Origin: JAWWBN01 sp033720955
GTDB lineage: Bacteria > Acidobacteriota > Thermoanaerobaculia > Multivoradales > JAHEKO01
Direction of reading: 5' to 3'
DNA: 11,562 nt
NCBI GenBank assembly: GCA_033720955.1
Contig: JAWWBN010000108.1
Span: 1 to 11,562 of the forward strand
A program made the position numbers and the translations under genes. Of the stretch, positions 5,602 through 11,562 are shown piece after piece. The notes beneath the pieces were generated by a model. That model saw nothing but the letters and a program-made list of their open reading frames with translations, was not told where the DNA came from and did no database searches. Position 1 is the first letter of the stretch. Every line of letters begins with the position of its first letter.

Positions 5602-6518
5602 GCCCGCGACGCTCGCGGCTCGAGACCGTCGCCGCCTGGCTCCGCCCCCGGCGGCCGCGGCCCCCGGGCGAGGCGGTCCTCCTGCTGTCGGGCCGGGAGC
5701 GCTTTGCCAGCGGTCAGGCGATCCTCTCCGCCTTCTATGCGGTCCTCTTCTTCCTCGCCGCCGGCCAGATCTACTCCTGGCAGGGCTATCTGGCCGCCAC
5801 GGAGCTCGATCCCCGCTGGCCGGTGCTCTGGATGCCGTGGCTGGAGCCGAAGACGGCGATCTCGATCGTCCTCTGGCTGCACCTGGCCGGCGGCGTGGCG
5901 GCTCTGACCCTGGTGCGATACCGGTGGGGGCGGGTCCTGGTCTTCCTCTCCCTGCTCCAGTTCTTGGCCTTCCGCTTCTCGTTCGGAGCGATCAACCACG
6001 GCGCGCACCTGGGTCTGCTGCTGGCATTCGTGCTGATCTTCCTGCCCACCGGCTGGCGCGGCTGGCCCACGGCCCCGAGGCAGGTGCGGGCCGCGACGCT
6101 GCTGGTGGTCGCCGGCTGCCAGTCTCTCCTCATGCTCACCTACACCCTCTCGGGCTTCTGGAAGGTCCTCGGCATCGGCCGCCAGGTCGTAGCCGGGGAG
6201 TCCCACTACCTTCACCCGGACGGTCTCGCTCGCCAGGTGGCCGCGAAGCTCCTGGCCGCCGACGAGGTGAGCCTGCTGGGGCCTTGGCTGATCGACCACC
6301 CCTGGGCAGGCCTGCCGCTCATCGTCGCCGCCATCCTCCTGGAGCTCTTCGCGCTCTGGGCGGTCTTCCGGCCCACCCTGCACCAGCTCTGGGGGGTCGG
6401 TCTGATCGCCCTGCATCTGGGCACCCACCTCACCCTGGGAATCGGCTTCGTCGAGAACACGCTCTGGCTGGCGCTCTTCTTCGTCCTCTCGCCGTTCCGG
6501 CGCCCACGAGGGCGCTGA
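5598..6518 (+). CDS. HTTM/SdpB-like polytopic membrane protein
   Basis: This 306-residue integral membrane protein has about eight hydrophobic segments (roughly 41-58, 86-106, 112-128, 134-150, 165-185, 238-257, 264-282, 284-299). INHGAHLGLLL (132-142) and TYTLSGFWKV (181-190) resemble conserved places of the HTTM (vitamin K-dependent carboxylase-like) superfamily, to which SdpB belongs. The genuine carboxylase activity of animal homologues cannot be assumed. Its ATG lies in the ATGA overlap with the SdpA-like stop. It ends 25 bases before the 3' end of the convergent tRNA-Thr(TGT). A DoxX-type oxidoreductase-like membrane protein is the main alternative. No substrate or peptide precursor gene is visible nearby. 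Confidence 0.82.
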   Translation: MSPRRSRLETVAAWLRPRRPRPPGEAVLLLSGRERFASGQAILSAFYAVLFFLAAGQIYSWQGYLAATELDPRWPVLWMPWLEPKTAISIVLWLHLAGGVAALTLVRYRWGRVLVFLSLLQFLAFRFSFGAINHGAHLGLLLAFVLIFLPTGWRGWPTAPRQVRAATLLVVAGCQSLLMLTYTLSGFWKVLGIGRQVVAGESHYLHPDGLARQVAAKLLAADEVSLLGPWLIDHPWAGLPLIVAAILLELFALWAVFRPTLHQLWGVGLIALHLGTHLTLGIGFVENTLWLALFFVLSPFRRPRGR

Positions 6519-6543
6519 CTCATCGGCGGCTGACGAGGTGGCA

Positions 6544-6618
6544 TGGAGCCGGCAGTCGGATTCGAACCGACGACCTGCTGTTTACAAGACAGCTGCTCTA
6601 CCCCTGAGCTATGCCGGC
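6544..6618 (-). tRNA. thrU: tRNA-Thr (anticodon TGT)
   Basis: The 75-base cloverleaf is fully paired: acceptor GCCGGCA/TGCCGGC, D stem GCTC/GAGC, anticodon stem GCTGT/ACAGC around CTTGTAA (anticodon TGT, reads ACA and ACG), T arm GTCGG-TTCGAAT-CCGAC, encoded TCCA. It lies 106 bases after rlmB on the same strand and could be processed from that transcript; I see no clear promoter in the gap. It corresponds to E. coli thrU. Confidence 0.97.
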
Positions 6619-6724
6619 TCGGGTCATGTTGGCAGGCGGAGCGGCGCGGCGGCAAGCAGCGCCAGCCCGGGCCGGCGAGGGAGCGCCCGGACCCGTGCCG
6701 GGGGAGGGCGCGCCCCGGGCGGCC

Positions 6725-7558
6725 CTACCCCAGCCGCTGCCGCACCGCCTCGTAGATCAGAGCCGCCGCCGCCGTGGCCACGTTGAGCGACTCGACCCGC
6801 CCCTGCATGGGCAGCCCCAGGAGGCCGTCGCAGAGCGTGCGGGTGCGGCGGCGCAGGCCCTTCTCCTCGCCGCCCAGACAGAGCGCCAGCGGGCCGGTCA
6901 GGTCGACGTCCCACGGCGGACGGCCCCCGGCCGCCGCGCCGTAGACCCAGTACCCGCTCTTCTTCAGACGCTCGATCTCGATGGCCGTGTTGGTGATCCT
7001 CTCGACCCGGAGCCACTCGGCGGCGCCGGCCGAGGCCTTCACCACCGTCGGGCTCACCGGGGCGCTGCCCCGGTCGCGCAGCAGAAAGCGGCCGACCCCG
7101 GCCGACTCGCAGACGCGAATCAGGGCGCCCAGGTTCCGCGGGTCCTGGACGTCCTCGGCCAGCACGACGAGCTGGGGATCGGGACCGCCCTTCTGCGGCC
7201 GGCTCCCCTCCCCGGGGGAGCGCCCGCGCCGTCCCGTGTTCGCGCCGGCGTCGTCGCCCTCGGACCGCGGCTCGCCGCCGGGGCGGCTCTCCGGGCTCGC
7301 CGCCGGGCCGTCCCCCTCACCCGTCGCGCCCTCCGTCAGCCGCACGGCGAAGCCGTTGTGGACGCCGACTGGCGCGAGCTCGTCCAGCACCGCCTCGGGC
7401 ACCTCCTCCACCGGGACGCCGGCCCGGGCGCAGAGCGCCTCGATCTCCGAGCGGCGGCGGCCGCCCCGGCCCCGGGCCACCAGGACCGCCGCCACCGCCT
7501 CGGGACGGTGACGCAGGGCCTCGCGCACCGGGTGGTAGCCGTGGAGCTGGCTCGGCAC
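6725..7558 (-). CDS. rlmB: 23S rRNA (guanosine-2'-O-)methyltransferase, RlmB/SpoU family
   Basis: RlmB methylates the ribose of a conserved guanosine in the peptidyl-transferase region (G2251 in E. coli), using S-adenosylmethionine bound in a trefoil knot. The 277-residue product begins LHGYHPVREAL, the L30e-like substrate-binding domain (about 5-75). The SPOUT domain follows at about 129-277 with all three motifs: EDVQDPRNLGALIRVCESAG (135-154), LCLGGEEKGL (226-235) and LPMQGRVESLNVATAAAALI (249-268). The catalytic Arg is R141 and the motif 3 Ser-Leu-Asn is intact. The two domains are separated by an unusual Gly/Pro/Arg/Glu-rich linker at about 76-127. The start is GTG at 7558, 20 bases after the ispF stop; no ATG fits. 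Housekeeping member of the rpsB-to-rlmB operon. Confidence 0.94.
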   Translation of the reverse strand: MPSQLHGYHPVREALRHRPEAVAAVLVARGRGGRRRSEIEALCARAGVPVEEVPEAVLDELAPVGVHNGFAVRLTEGATGEGDGPAASPESRPGGEPRSEGDDAGANTGRRGRSPGEGSRPQKGGPDPQLVVLAEDVQDPRNLGALIRVCESAGVGRFLLRDRGSAPVSPTVVKASAGAAEWLRVERITNTAIEIERLKKSGYWVYGAAAGGRPPWDVDLTGPLALCLGGEEKGLRRRTRTLCDGLLGLPMQGRVESLNVATAAAALIYEAVRQRLG

Positions 7559-7578
7559 CGGGGAGCCCGCCCGCCCCC

Positions 7579-8061
7579 TCAGACCCGCTCCAGGAGCGCC
7601 ACGGCCATCGCCGCCATCCCCTCGCCGCGGCCCAGCGCGCCCAGACCCTCGTGGGTGGTCGCCTTCAGCCCCACCGCCCCCGGCGCCACACCCAGCACTC
7701 CGGCGATCCGCGCGCAGATGCGCTCGCGGTAGGGAGCCAGCCGGGGCGCCTCGGCGATCAGGGTGAGGTCGCAGTTGACCACCCGGTAGCCCGCCGCCTC
7801 GACCCCGGTCACGATGCGTCGCAGCAGGTCCACCGAGTCGGCGTCCCGCCATCGCTCGTCCGACGGGGGAAAGTGGGTCCCCAGGTCGCCGAGCCCGGCA
7901 GCCCCCAGCAGGGCGTCGCCCAGCGCGTGGAGCAGCACGTCGGCGTCCGAGTGGCCGGCGAGGCCCTTCGGGTGGTCGATGCGCTCTCCTCCCAGCACCA
8001 GGGGACGCCCCTCCACCAACGGGTGGACGTCGTACCCCTGGCCGATCCGGTAGCCGCTCAT
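7579..8061 (-). CDS. ispF: 2-C-methyl-D-erythritol 2,4-cyclodiphosphate synthase
   Basis: IspF cyclises CDP-methylerythritol 2-phosphate, releasing CMP, in the MEP pathway to isopentenyl diphosphate. The 160-residue length is typical. Near the start lies GQGYDVHPL, with the metal ligands D11 and H13; the third ligand is H45 in GHSDADVLLHALGDALLGA (36-54). The C-terminal KATTHEGLGALGRGEGMAAM matches the family signature that forms the nucleotide-binding pocket. The ATG overlaps the ispD stop by the tetranucleotide ATGA, so translation is coupled to the enzyme two steps earlier. The enzyme is normally a homotrimer with active sites between subunits. No oddities. Confidence 0.98.
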   Translation of the reverse strand: MSGYRIGQGYDVHPLVEGRPLVLGGERIDHPKGLAGHSDADVLLHALGDALLGAAGLGDLGTHFPPSDERWRDADSVDLLRRIVTGVEAAGYRVVNCDLTLIAEAPRLAPYRERICARIAGVLGVAPGAVGLKATTHEGLGALGRGEGMAAMAVALLERV

Positions 8062-8744
8062 CCCGCCGCCCCGGCCAGCAGCCGCTCCAGCAGGGTCAGG
8101 TCGCCCGGTGCGGTGAGCTTCGGGTTGGGGCGCGCCGCGGCCACGGCGGTCACCTCGACCCCGTCGAGCCGCTCCACCAGCGACGACTCGTCGGTGCCGG
8201 TGAAGCCGTCGCGTCGAGCGCGCTCGAAGGCCCTCTCCAGGATCTCCCGGCGGAAGACCTGGGGGGTCTCGGCGCGAAAGAGCTGGCTGCGGTCGACGGT
8301 CCCGGTGATCCGGTCGCGGGCCACCCGCTTGAGGGTGTCGGCCACCGGCCGGCCAAGGATCGCCGCCCCGGAGCGCTCCGCCGCGGCCGTCACCCGGGCG
8401 ACGTCCCCGGGGTCCACGGCGGGGCGGGCGCCGTCATGCACCAGGACCAGCCCGTCGGGCGGCCCCGGCGCCGCCGCCAGACAGGCCGCCACCGACTCCT
8501 GCCGGGTGGCGCCGCCGCGGGTGAAGCGCACCGGCAGCCCGTCGAGGTCCAGCTCCGCCGCGTAGCCCGCGAGCTCCTCGGAGACCGCGACGACCACCTC
8601 ATCGGCTCCGCCGGCCACGAGCCTCCGGGCCGCCCACACCAGGATCGGCCGCCCGGCCAGCTCCACCGTCATCTTGGGCAGGGCGTCGCCGAACCGCTCT
8701 CCCCGCCCCGCCGCCGGAACCAGCGCCAGCCGCCGCACCGCCAC
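8058..8744 (-). CDS. ispD: 2-C-methyl-D-erythritol 4-phosphate cytidylyltransferase
   Basis: IspD transfers CMP from CTP to methylerythritol 4-phosphate (third step of the MEP pathway). The 228-residue protein has the nucleotide-binding LVPAAGRGERFG (8-19) with PKM (K24), then GGATRQESV (77-85), VHDGARP (102-108) and TGTDES (182-187), all family landmarks. R157 lies in FRAETPQVF, close to the usual substrate-binding region. The start is GTG at 8744, with GGGAG about eight bases upstream; a second in-frame GTG follows at 8738. The gap to frr is 187 bases, so it might have its own promoter as well as readthrough from frr. It overlaps ispF downstream. Confidence 0.97.
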   Translation of the reverse strand: MAVRRLALVPAAGRGERFGDALPKMTVELAGRPILVWAARRLVAGGADEVVVAVSEELAGYAAELDLDGLPVRFTRGGATRQESVAACLAAAPGPPDGLVLVHDGARPAVDPGDVARVTAAAERSGAAILGRPVADTLKRVARDRITGTVDRSQLFRAETPQVFRREILERAFERARRDGFTGTDESSLVERLDGVEVTAVAAARPNPKLTAPGDLTLLERLLAGAAG

Positions 8745-8806
8745 TACTCATCTCCCATCGCACGAGGCCCCGCCCACCTCACGCTCCTTCCCACCGCCCC
8801 ACTCGC

Positions 8807-8854
8807 GACCCCCCGGGCGGGAGTGAACCGATAGACCCTCCTGGGCGGGGGGTC
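8807..8854. other. Imperfect inverted repeat between frr and ispD
   Basis: Arms 8807-8823 and 8838-8854 (17 bases each, three mismatches) flank a 14-base loop; the outer nine bases GACCCCCCG pair perfectly. It lies about 80 bases after the frr stop in the operon's reading direction. There is no T-run after it, so it is not a standard intrinsic terminator. It could slow transcription, protect an RNA end or be a chance product of GC-rich sequence. Nothing else is recognised in 8745-8931. Confidence 0.3.
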
Positions 8855-8931
8855 GCCGGGAACTCCCCATGACCTTCCAGTCCCTCCGCTGCGACCCCGC
8901 CATCCGGGCCCGAGCCAGACCTCCTCCCTCT

Positions 8932-9486
8932 TCAGAGGGTGAGGATCTCCTTCTCCTTGTGGGCCAGCGCGGAGTTGATCTCGCCGATGTAGTGGTCGTG
9001 GAGCTTCTGGATCTCGTCGTGGCCGCGGTGCTCCACGTCTTTGCCGATCTCCTTCTCGCGCTCCCTCCTCTTGAGCTCGTCGTTGCCCTCGCGGCGGGCC
9101 ACCCGGACGGCGTTGCGGGCGCTCTCGGCCTGGTCGTGAGCCTTCTTGACGATCTCCTTGCGGCGATCCTCGGTGAGCTGGGGCACGGGCACGCGGATCA
9201 ACTTGCCGTCGTTCGACGGATTGAGCCCGAGGTCCGACTGCAGGATGGCCTTCTCGATGGCCGGGATCAACGAGGGGTCGTAGGGCTGGACAGTGATCAG
9301 GGTGGCGTCGGGGACCCCGAGGTTGGCCACCTGGTTCACCGGCGTCGGCGTCCCGTAGTAGTCCACCGAGATGCCGTCGAGCAGGGTGATGGACGCCCGG
9401 CCGGTGCGCAGGTGCTTGAGCTCCTCGTGCAAGAAGTCCACCGCGTGCTTCATCTTCAGCTCGGTCTCGCGAAACAGCTCTTGCAT
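8932..9486 (-). CDS. frr: Ribosome recycling factor
   Basis: RRF, together with EF-G, splits the post-termination ribosome. The product has 184 residues, the usual length. It shows the helical bundle start (ELKMKHAVDFLHEELKHLRT), the RTGRAS motif (27-32), the inserted beta domain with YYGTPTPVNQVANLGVPDA and the late helix segment PQLTEDRRKEIVKKA. The ATG at 9486 is preceded by GGGGAG at a good distance. It follows pyrH by 24 bases, the widespread rpsB-tsf-pyrH-frr order. The TGA stop sits within a short inverted repeat (CCCTCT-GA-AGAGGG), too tight for a terminator. Confidence 0.98.
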   Translation of the reverse strand: MQELFRETELKMKHAVDFLHEELKHLRTGRASITLLDGISVDYYGTPTPVNQVANLGVPDATLITVQPYDPSLIPAIEKAILQSDLGLNPSNDGKLIRVPVPQLTEDRRKEIVKKAHDQAESARNAVRVARREGNDELKRREREKEIGKDVEHRGHDEIQKLHDHYIGEINSALAHKEKEILTL

Positions 9487-9510
9487 GGTGCTCCCCTTCC
9501 TGGCCGCCGG

Positions 9511-10284
9511 TCAGTCGCCGGCGGTCTCCGCTTCGGTCAGCGCGGCCGCCGGGGCCGGGGAGTCCGAGACCCACGAGCCCACCGGCTCGCCGTGGACCAC
9601 CCGCCGGATGTTGCCCGGTTTCATCAGCTCGAAGATCACGATGGGGACGCCGTTGTCACGGCAGAGGCTGATCGCCGCGGTGTCCATGACCCTCAGGTTC
9701 TGCTCCAGCACCTGCTGATAGCTCACCCGGGCCAGCCGCTCCGCCGTGGGATCGGTGTTGGGATCGGCCGTGTAGACGCCGTCCACCGAGGTGGCCTTCA
9801 GCAGCACCTCGGCGTGGATCTCGTTGGCGCGCAGGGCGGCGGCGCTGTCGGTGGTGAAGTAGGGGTTGCCGGTCCCCGCGGCGAAGATCACCGCCCGGCC
9901 CTTCTCCAGGTGGCGGATGGCCCGGCGGCGTATGAACGGCTCGGCCACCTCGCGGATGTCGATCGCCGTCTGCACCCGGGTGGTGACGCCCTTCTTCTCC
10001 AGCGCGTCCTGCAGCGCCAGCGCGTTGATCACCGTCGCCAGCATCCCCATGTAGTCGCCGGTGACGCGCTCGATACCGCGGTGGCTGGCCGCCAGGCCGC
10101 GGATGATGTTGCCGCCGCCGATGACGATGGCCACCTCCAGCCCGAGGTCCCAGATCTCCTTGATCTCGCCGGCGATCTGGGCGACCACCGGCTCGTCGAT
10201 TCCGAAGCTCTGGCGGCCCATGAGGGCCTCGCCGGAGAGCTTGAGGACGACGCGCTTGTAGACCGGGCCTCGATCGCTGGTCAC
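9511..10284 (-). CDS. pyrH: Uridylate kinase
   Basis: PyrH phosphorylates UMP to UDP with ATP, the first committed step from UMP to other pyrimidine nucleotides; it belongs to the amino acid kinase fold and is usually a hexamer. Landmarks are YKRVVLKLSGEAL (9-21), VIGGGNIIRG (54-63), the UMP-site region RVTGDYMGMLATVINALAL (73-91), GTGNPYFTTDSAAALRA (137-153) and KATSVDGVYTADP (163-175). The 257-residue length slightly exceeds the common 235-245 because of a short Ala/Glu-rich tail (about 241-257). The start is GTG at 10284, overlapping the tsf stop as GTGA. Part of the core translation operon. Confidence 0.98.
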   Translation of the reverse strand: MTSDRGPVYKRVVLKLSGEALMGRQSFGIDEPVVAQIAGEIKEIWDLGLEVAIVIGGGNIIRGLAASHRGIERVTGDYMGMLATVINALALQDALEKKGVTTRVQTAIDIREVAEPFIRRRAIRHLEKGRAVIFAAGTGNPYFTTDSAAALRANEIHAEVLLKATSVDGVYTADPNTDPTAERLARVSYQQVLEQNLRVMDTAAISLCRDNGVPIVIFELMKPGNIRRVVHGEPVGSWVSDSPAPAAALTEAETAGD

Positions 10285-10874
10285 TCGCCGAGTCTATAGC
10301 GAGTGAACCGGGTGACCTGGATGTTCTCGCCGAGCTTGCCCACCAGGGTGGCCACCAGCTCGCCGACGGTGATGTCCGGGTTCTTGACGAACTCCTGGTC
10401 GAGGAGAACGTTCTCGGAGTAGAACTTCTCCATCTTGCCGTCCACGATGCGGTCCACGATCTGCTCGGGCTTGCCCTCGCCCAGCGCCTGCTCGCGGTAG
10501 ACCTCGCGCTCGCGCTCGAGGATGTCCTCCGTGACCTCCTCGCGGCGCACGAAGCGCGGGTCGGCGGCGGCGATGTGCATCGCCACGTCCTTGACGAGCT
10601 GCTGGAAGTCGTCGGTCCGGGCCACGAAGTCGGTCTCGCAGGCGATCTCGACCAGGACGCCGATCTTGCCGCCGGCGTGGATGTACGACCCGACCACCCC
10701 CTCCGAGGTCTCGCGACCGGCCTTCTTGGCCGCCTTGGCGATGCCCTTCTTGCGCAGGACGTCGATCGCCTTCTCGACGTCGCCCTCCGCCTCGGTGAGG
10801 GCGCTCTTGCAGTCCATCATCGGCGCGCCGGTGCGGTCGCGCAGCTCCTTGACCATCTGGGCGGTGATCTTCAT
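10281..10874 (-). CDS. tsf: Elongation factor Ts, short form
   Basis: EF-Ts is the nucleotide exchange factor of EF-Tu, whose gene lies at the other end of this window. The 197-residue product has the N-terminal UBA-like domain (VKELRDRTGAPMMDCKSALT), GVVGSYIHAGGKIGVLVEI and the exchange motif ETDFVARTDDF (79-89). The length matches short EF-Ts proteins such as that of Thermus rather than the 283-residue E. coli form, which contains a duplicated core and an extra coiled coil. AAGGAG lies seven bases before ATG 10874. It follows rpsB by 81 bases, and its stop overlaps pyrH. Confidence 0.98.
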   Translation of the reverse strand: MKITAQMVKELRDRTGAPMMDCKSALTEAEGDVEKAIDVLRKKGIAKAAKKAGRETSEGVVGSYIHAGGKIGVLVEIACETDFVARTDDFQQLVKDVAMHIAAADPRFVRREEVTEDILEREREVYREQALGEGKPEQIVDRIVDGKMEKFYSENVLLDQEFVKNPDITVGELVATLVGKLGENIQVTRFTRYRLGE

Positions 10875-10955
10875 CGGTCGTCTCCTTGGCGCCCGCCGCG
10901 GCGCGGCGGGATCGTCAGGCTGGGGATTTCGGGGGAGGAGAGGCGGGGGCGCCGG

Positions 10956-11562
10956 TCAGTTGACCGGCTCTTCGTCGTCTTCGTCCTCGTCCGCCTCGAG
11001 CGCCTCGTCGGCCTCCGGGGCCTCGTCGGCGTCCTCCTCGGCGGGCGCGGCCTCGGCGGTCTCCGTCTCGGCGGCCGCCGGCGTCTCCACCTCGGCCTCC
11101 GTCTCGGCGGCCGGCTCCTCGCCCGTCTCCACCGCGTCCTTGGCGGCGATCTCGGTCTGGGTGGCCAGCTCGCCGGCGCCCTCCAAGTAGGCGTCGGCGA
11201 TGCGCGAGGTGATCAGGCGGATGGTGCGGATGGCGTCGTCGTTGCCGGGAATCGGGTAGTCGATCCGCTCCGGGTCGCAGTTGGTGTCGACGATGGCGAT
11301 CACCGGGATGTCGAGCTTGTTGGCCTCGGCGACGGCGATGTACTCCTTCTTCGGATCGACCACGAAGAGGGCGTCGGGCAGCCGGTCCATCTTGCGCACA
11401 CCCTGGAGGTTGCGGTGCATCTTGCTCCGCTCGCGGTCCAGCCGGAGGCGCTCCTTCTTCAGAAGAGGCGACTCCTCGTCCTCCAGCCGCGCCTCGATGT
11501 CGCTCAGACGCTCGATGGAGGCGCGGATGGTCACGAAGTTGGTCAGCGTGCCGCCGAGCCAA
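10956..11562 (-). CDS. rpsB: 30S ribosomal protein S2, partial, with acidic C-terminal tail
   Basis: S2 is a 30S subunit protein needed to bind S1. The window contains its last 202 codons; the 5' part lies beyond 11562. The visible start WLGGTLTNFVTIR is internal S2 sequence, so the GTG at 11534 within it is not a start. Then come KMDRLPDALFVVDPKKE, EANKLDIPVIAIVDTNCDPE and YPIPGNDDAIRTIRLITSRI, all typical of S2. After the last conserved helix (ending near ATQTEIAAKDA) there is an unusual tail of about 60 residues made almost only of Glu, Ala, Asp, Pro and Thr, ending DEDEDDEEPVN. Its stop TGA is at 10956-10958, and it heads the operon with tsf. Confidence 0.98.
   Translation of the reverse strand, partial: WLGGTLTNFVTIRASIERLSDIEARLEDEESPLLKKERLRLDRERSKMHRNLQGVRKMDRLPDALFVVDPKKEYIAVAEANKLDIPVIAIVDTNCDPERIDYPIPGNDDAIRTIRLITSRIADAYLEGAGELATQTEIAAKDAVETGEEPAAETEAEVETPAAAETETAEAAPAEEDADEAPEADEALEADEDEDDEEPVN

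Noticed and set aside
8926..8941. Inverted repeat CCCTCT-GA-AGAGGG at the frr stop as a terminator
   Set aside because: The loop is only two bases and no T-run follows.
8869..10299. Long plus-strand open frame opposite frr and pyrH
   Set aside because: It is antisense to two unmistakable housekeeping genes.

Overview
The window is a high-GC bacterial chromosome segment, probably from a Gram-negative lineage. The operon content and the 197-residue EF-Ts would fit Acidobacteriota or a deltaproteobacterial-grade phylum, but the sequence alone does not settle the phylum. Nearly all housekeeping genes lie on the minus strand, so the biological reading direction is from position 11562 down to 1.

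Right part (11562 to 6544, minus): a compact translation, nucleotide and isoprenoid operon. The order is rpsB (5' end cut by the window), tsf, pyrH, frr, ispD, ispF, rlmB, then tRNA-Thr(TGT). tsf/pyrH overlap as GTGA and ispD/ispF as ATGA, which suggests translational coupling. It makes ribosomal protein S2, elongation factor Ts, UMP kinase, ribosome recycling factor, two MEP-pathway enzymes and a 23S rRNA methyltransferase.

Left part (6618 to 1): tRNA-Thr(TGT), tRNA-Tyr(GTA), tRNA-Gly(TCC), tRNA-Thr(GGT) and tuf follow in exactly the order and with exactly the anticodons of the E. coli thrU-tyrU-glyT-thrT-tufB transcription unit. Here the cluster is broken open. Between Thr(TGT) and Tyr lie a two-gene plus-strand membrane module resembling SdpA/SdpB (single-anchor protein plus HTTM-like polytopic protein), a divergent DtxR/MntR-family metalloregulator and a small ribbon-helix-helix protein. 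Between Gly and Thr(GGT) lie a YfiT-type DinB-superfamily protein, a lipoprotein whose reading frame is crossed by an in-frame UGA, and a secreted glycoside-hydrolase-like TIM barrel on the plus strand. A near-consensus sigma-70 promoter directly upstream of tRNA-Thr(GGT) would let the separated Thr-tuf end be transcribed independently.

Most noteworthy: (1) the lipoprotein frame continues for 49 well-formed codons past a UGA that is followed by a SECIS-shaped hairpin; (2) the SdpA/SdpB-like pair has no visible toxin precursor and sits beside a metalloregulator; (3) the dispersed but order-preserved tRNA-tuf cluster serves as an insertion zone. No rRNA, CRISPR array, transposase or integrase was seen. 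No stretch longer than 300 bases lacks a gene; the largest gaps are 274-488 (215 bases, holding the tuf-side promoter), 8745-8931 (187 bases, an inverted repeat) and 3609-3785 (177 bases, nothing recognised).
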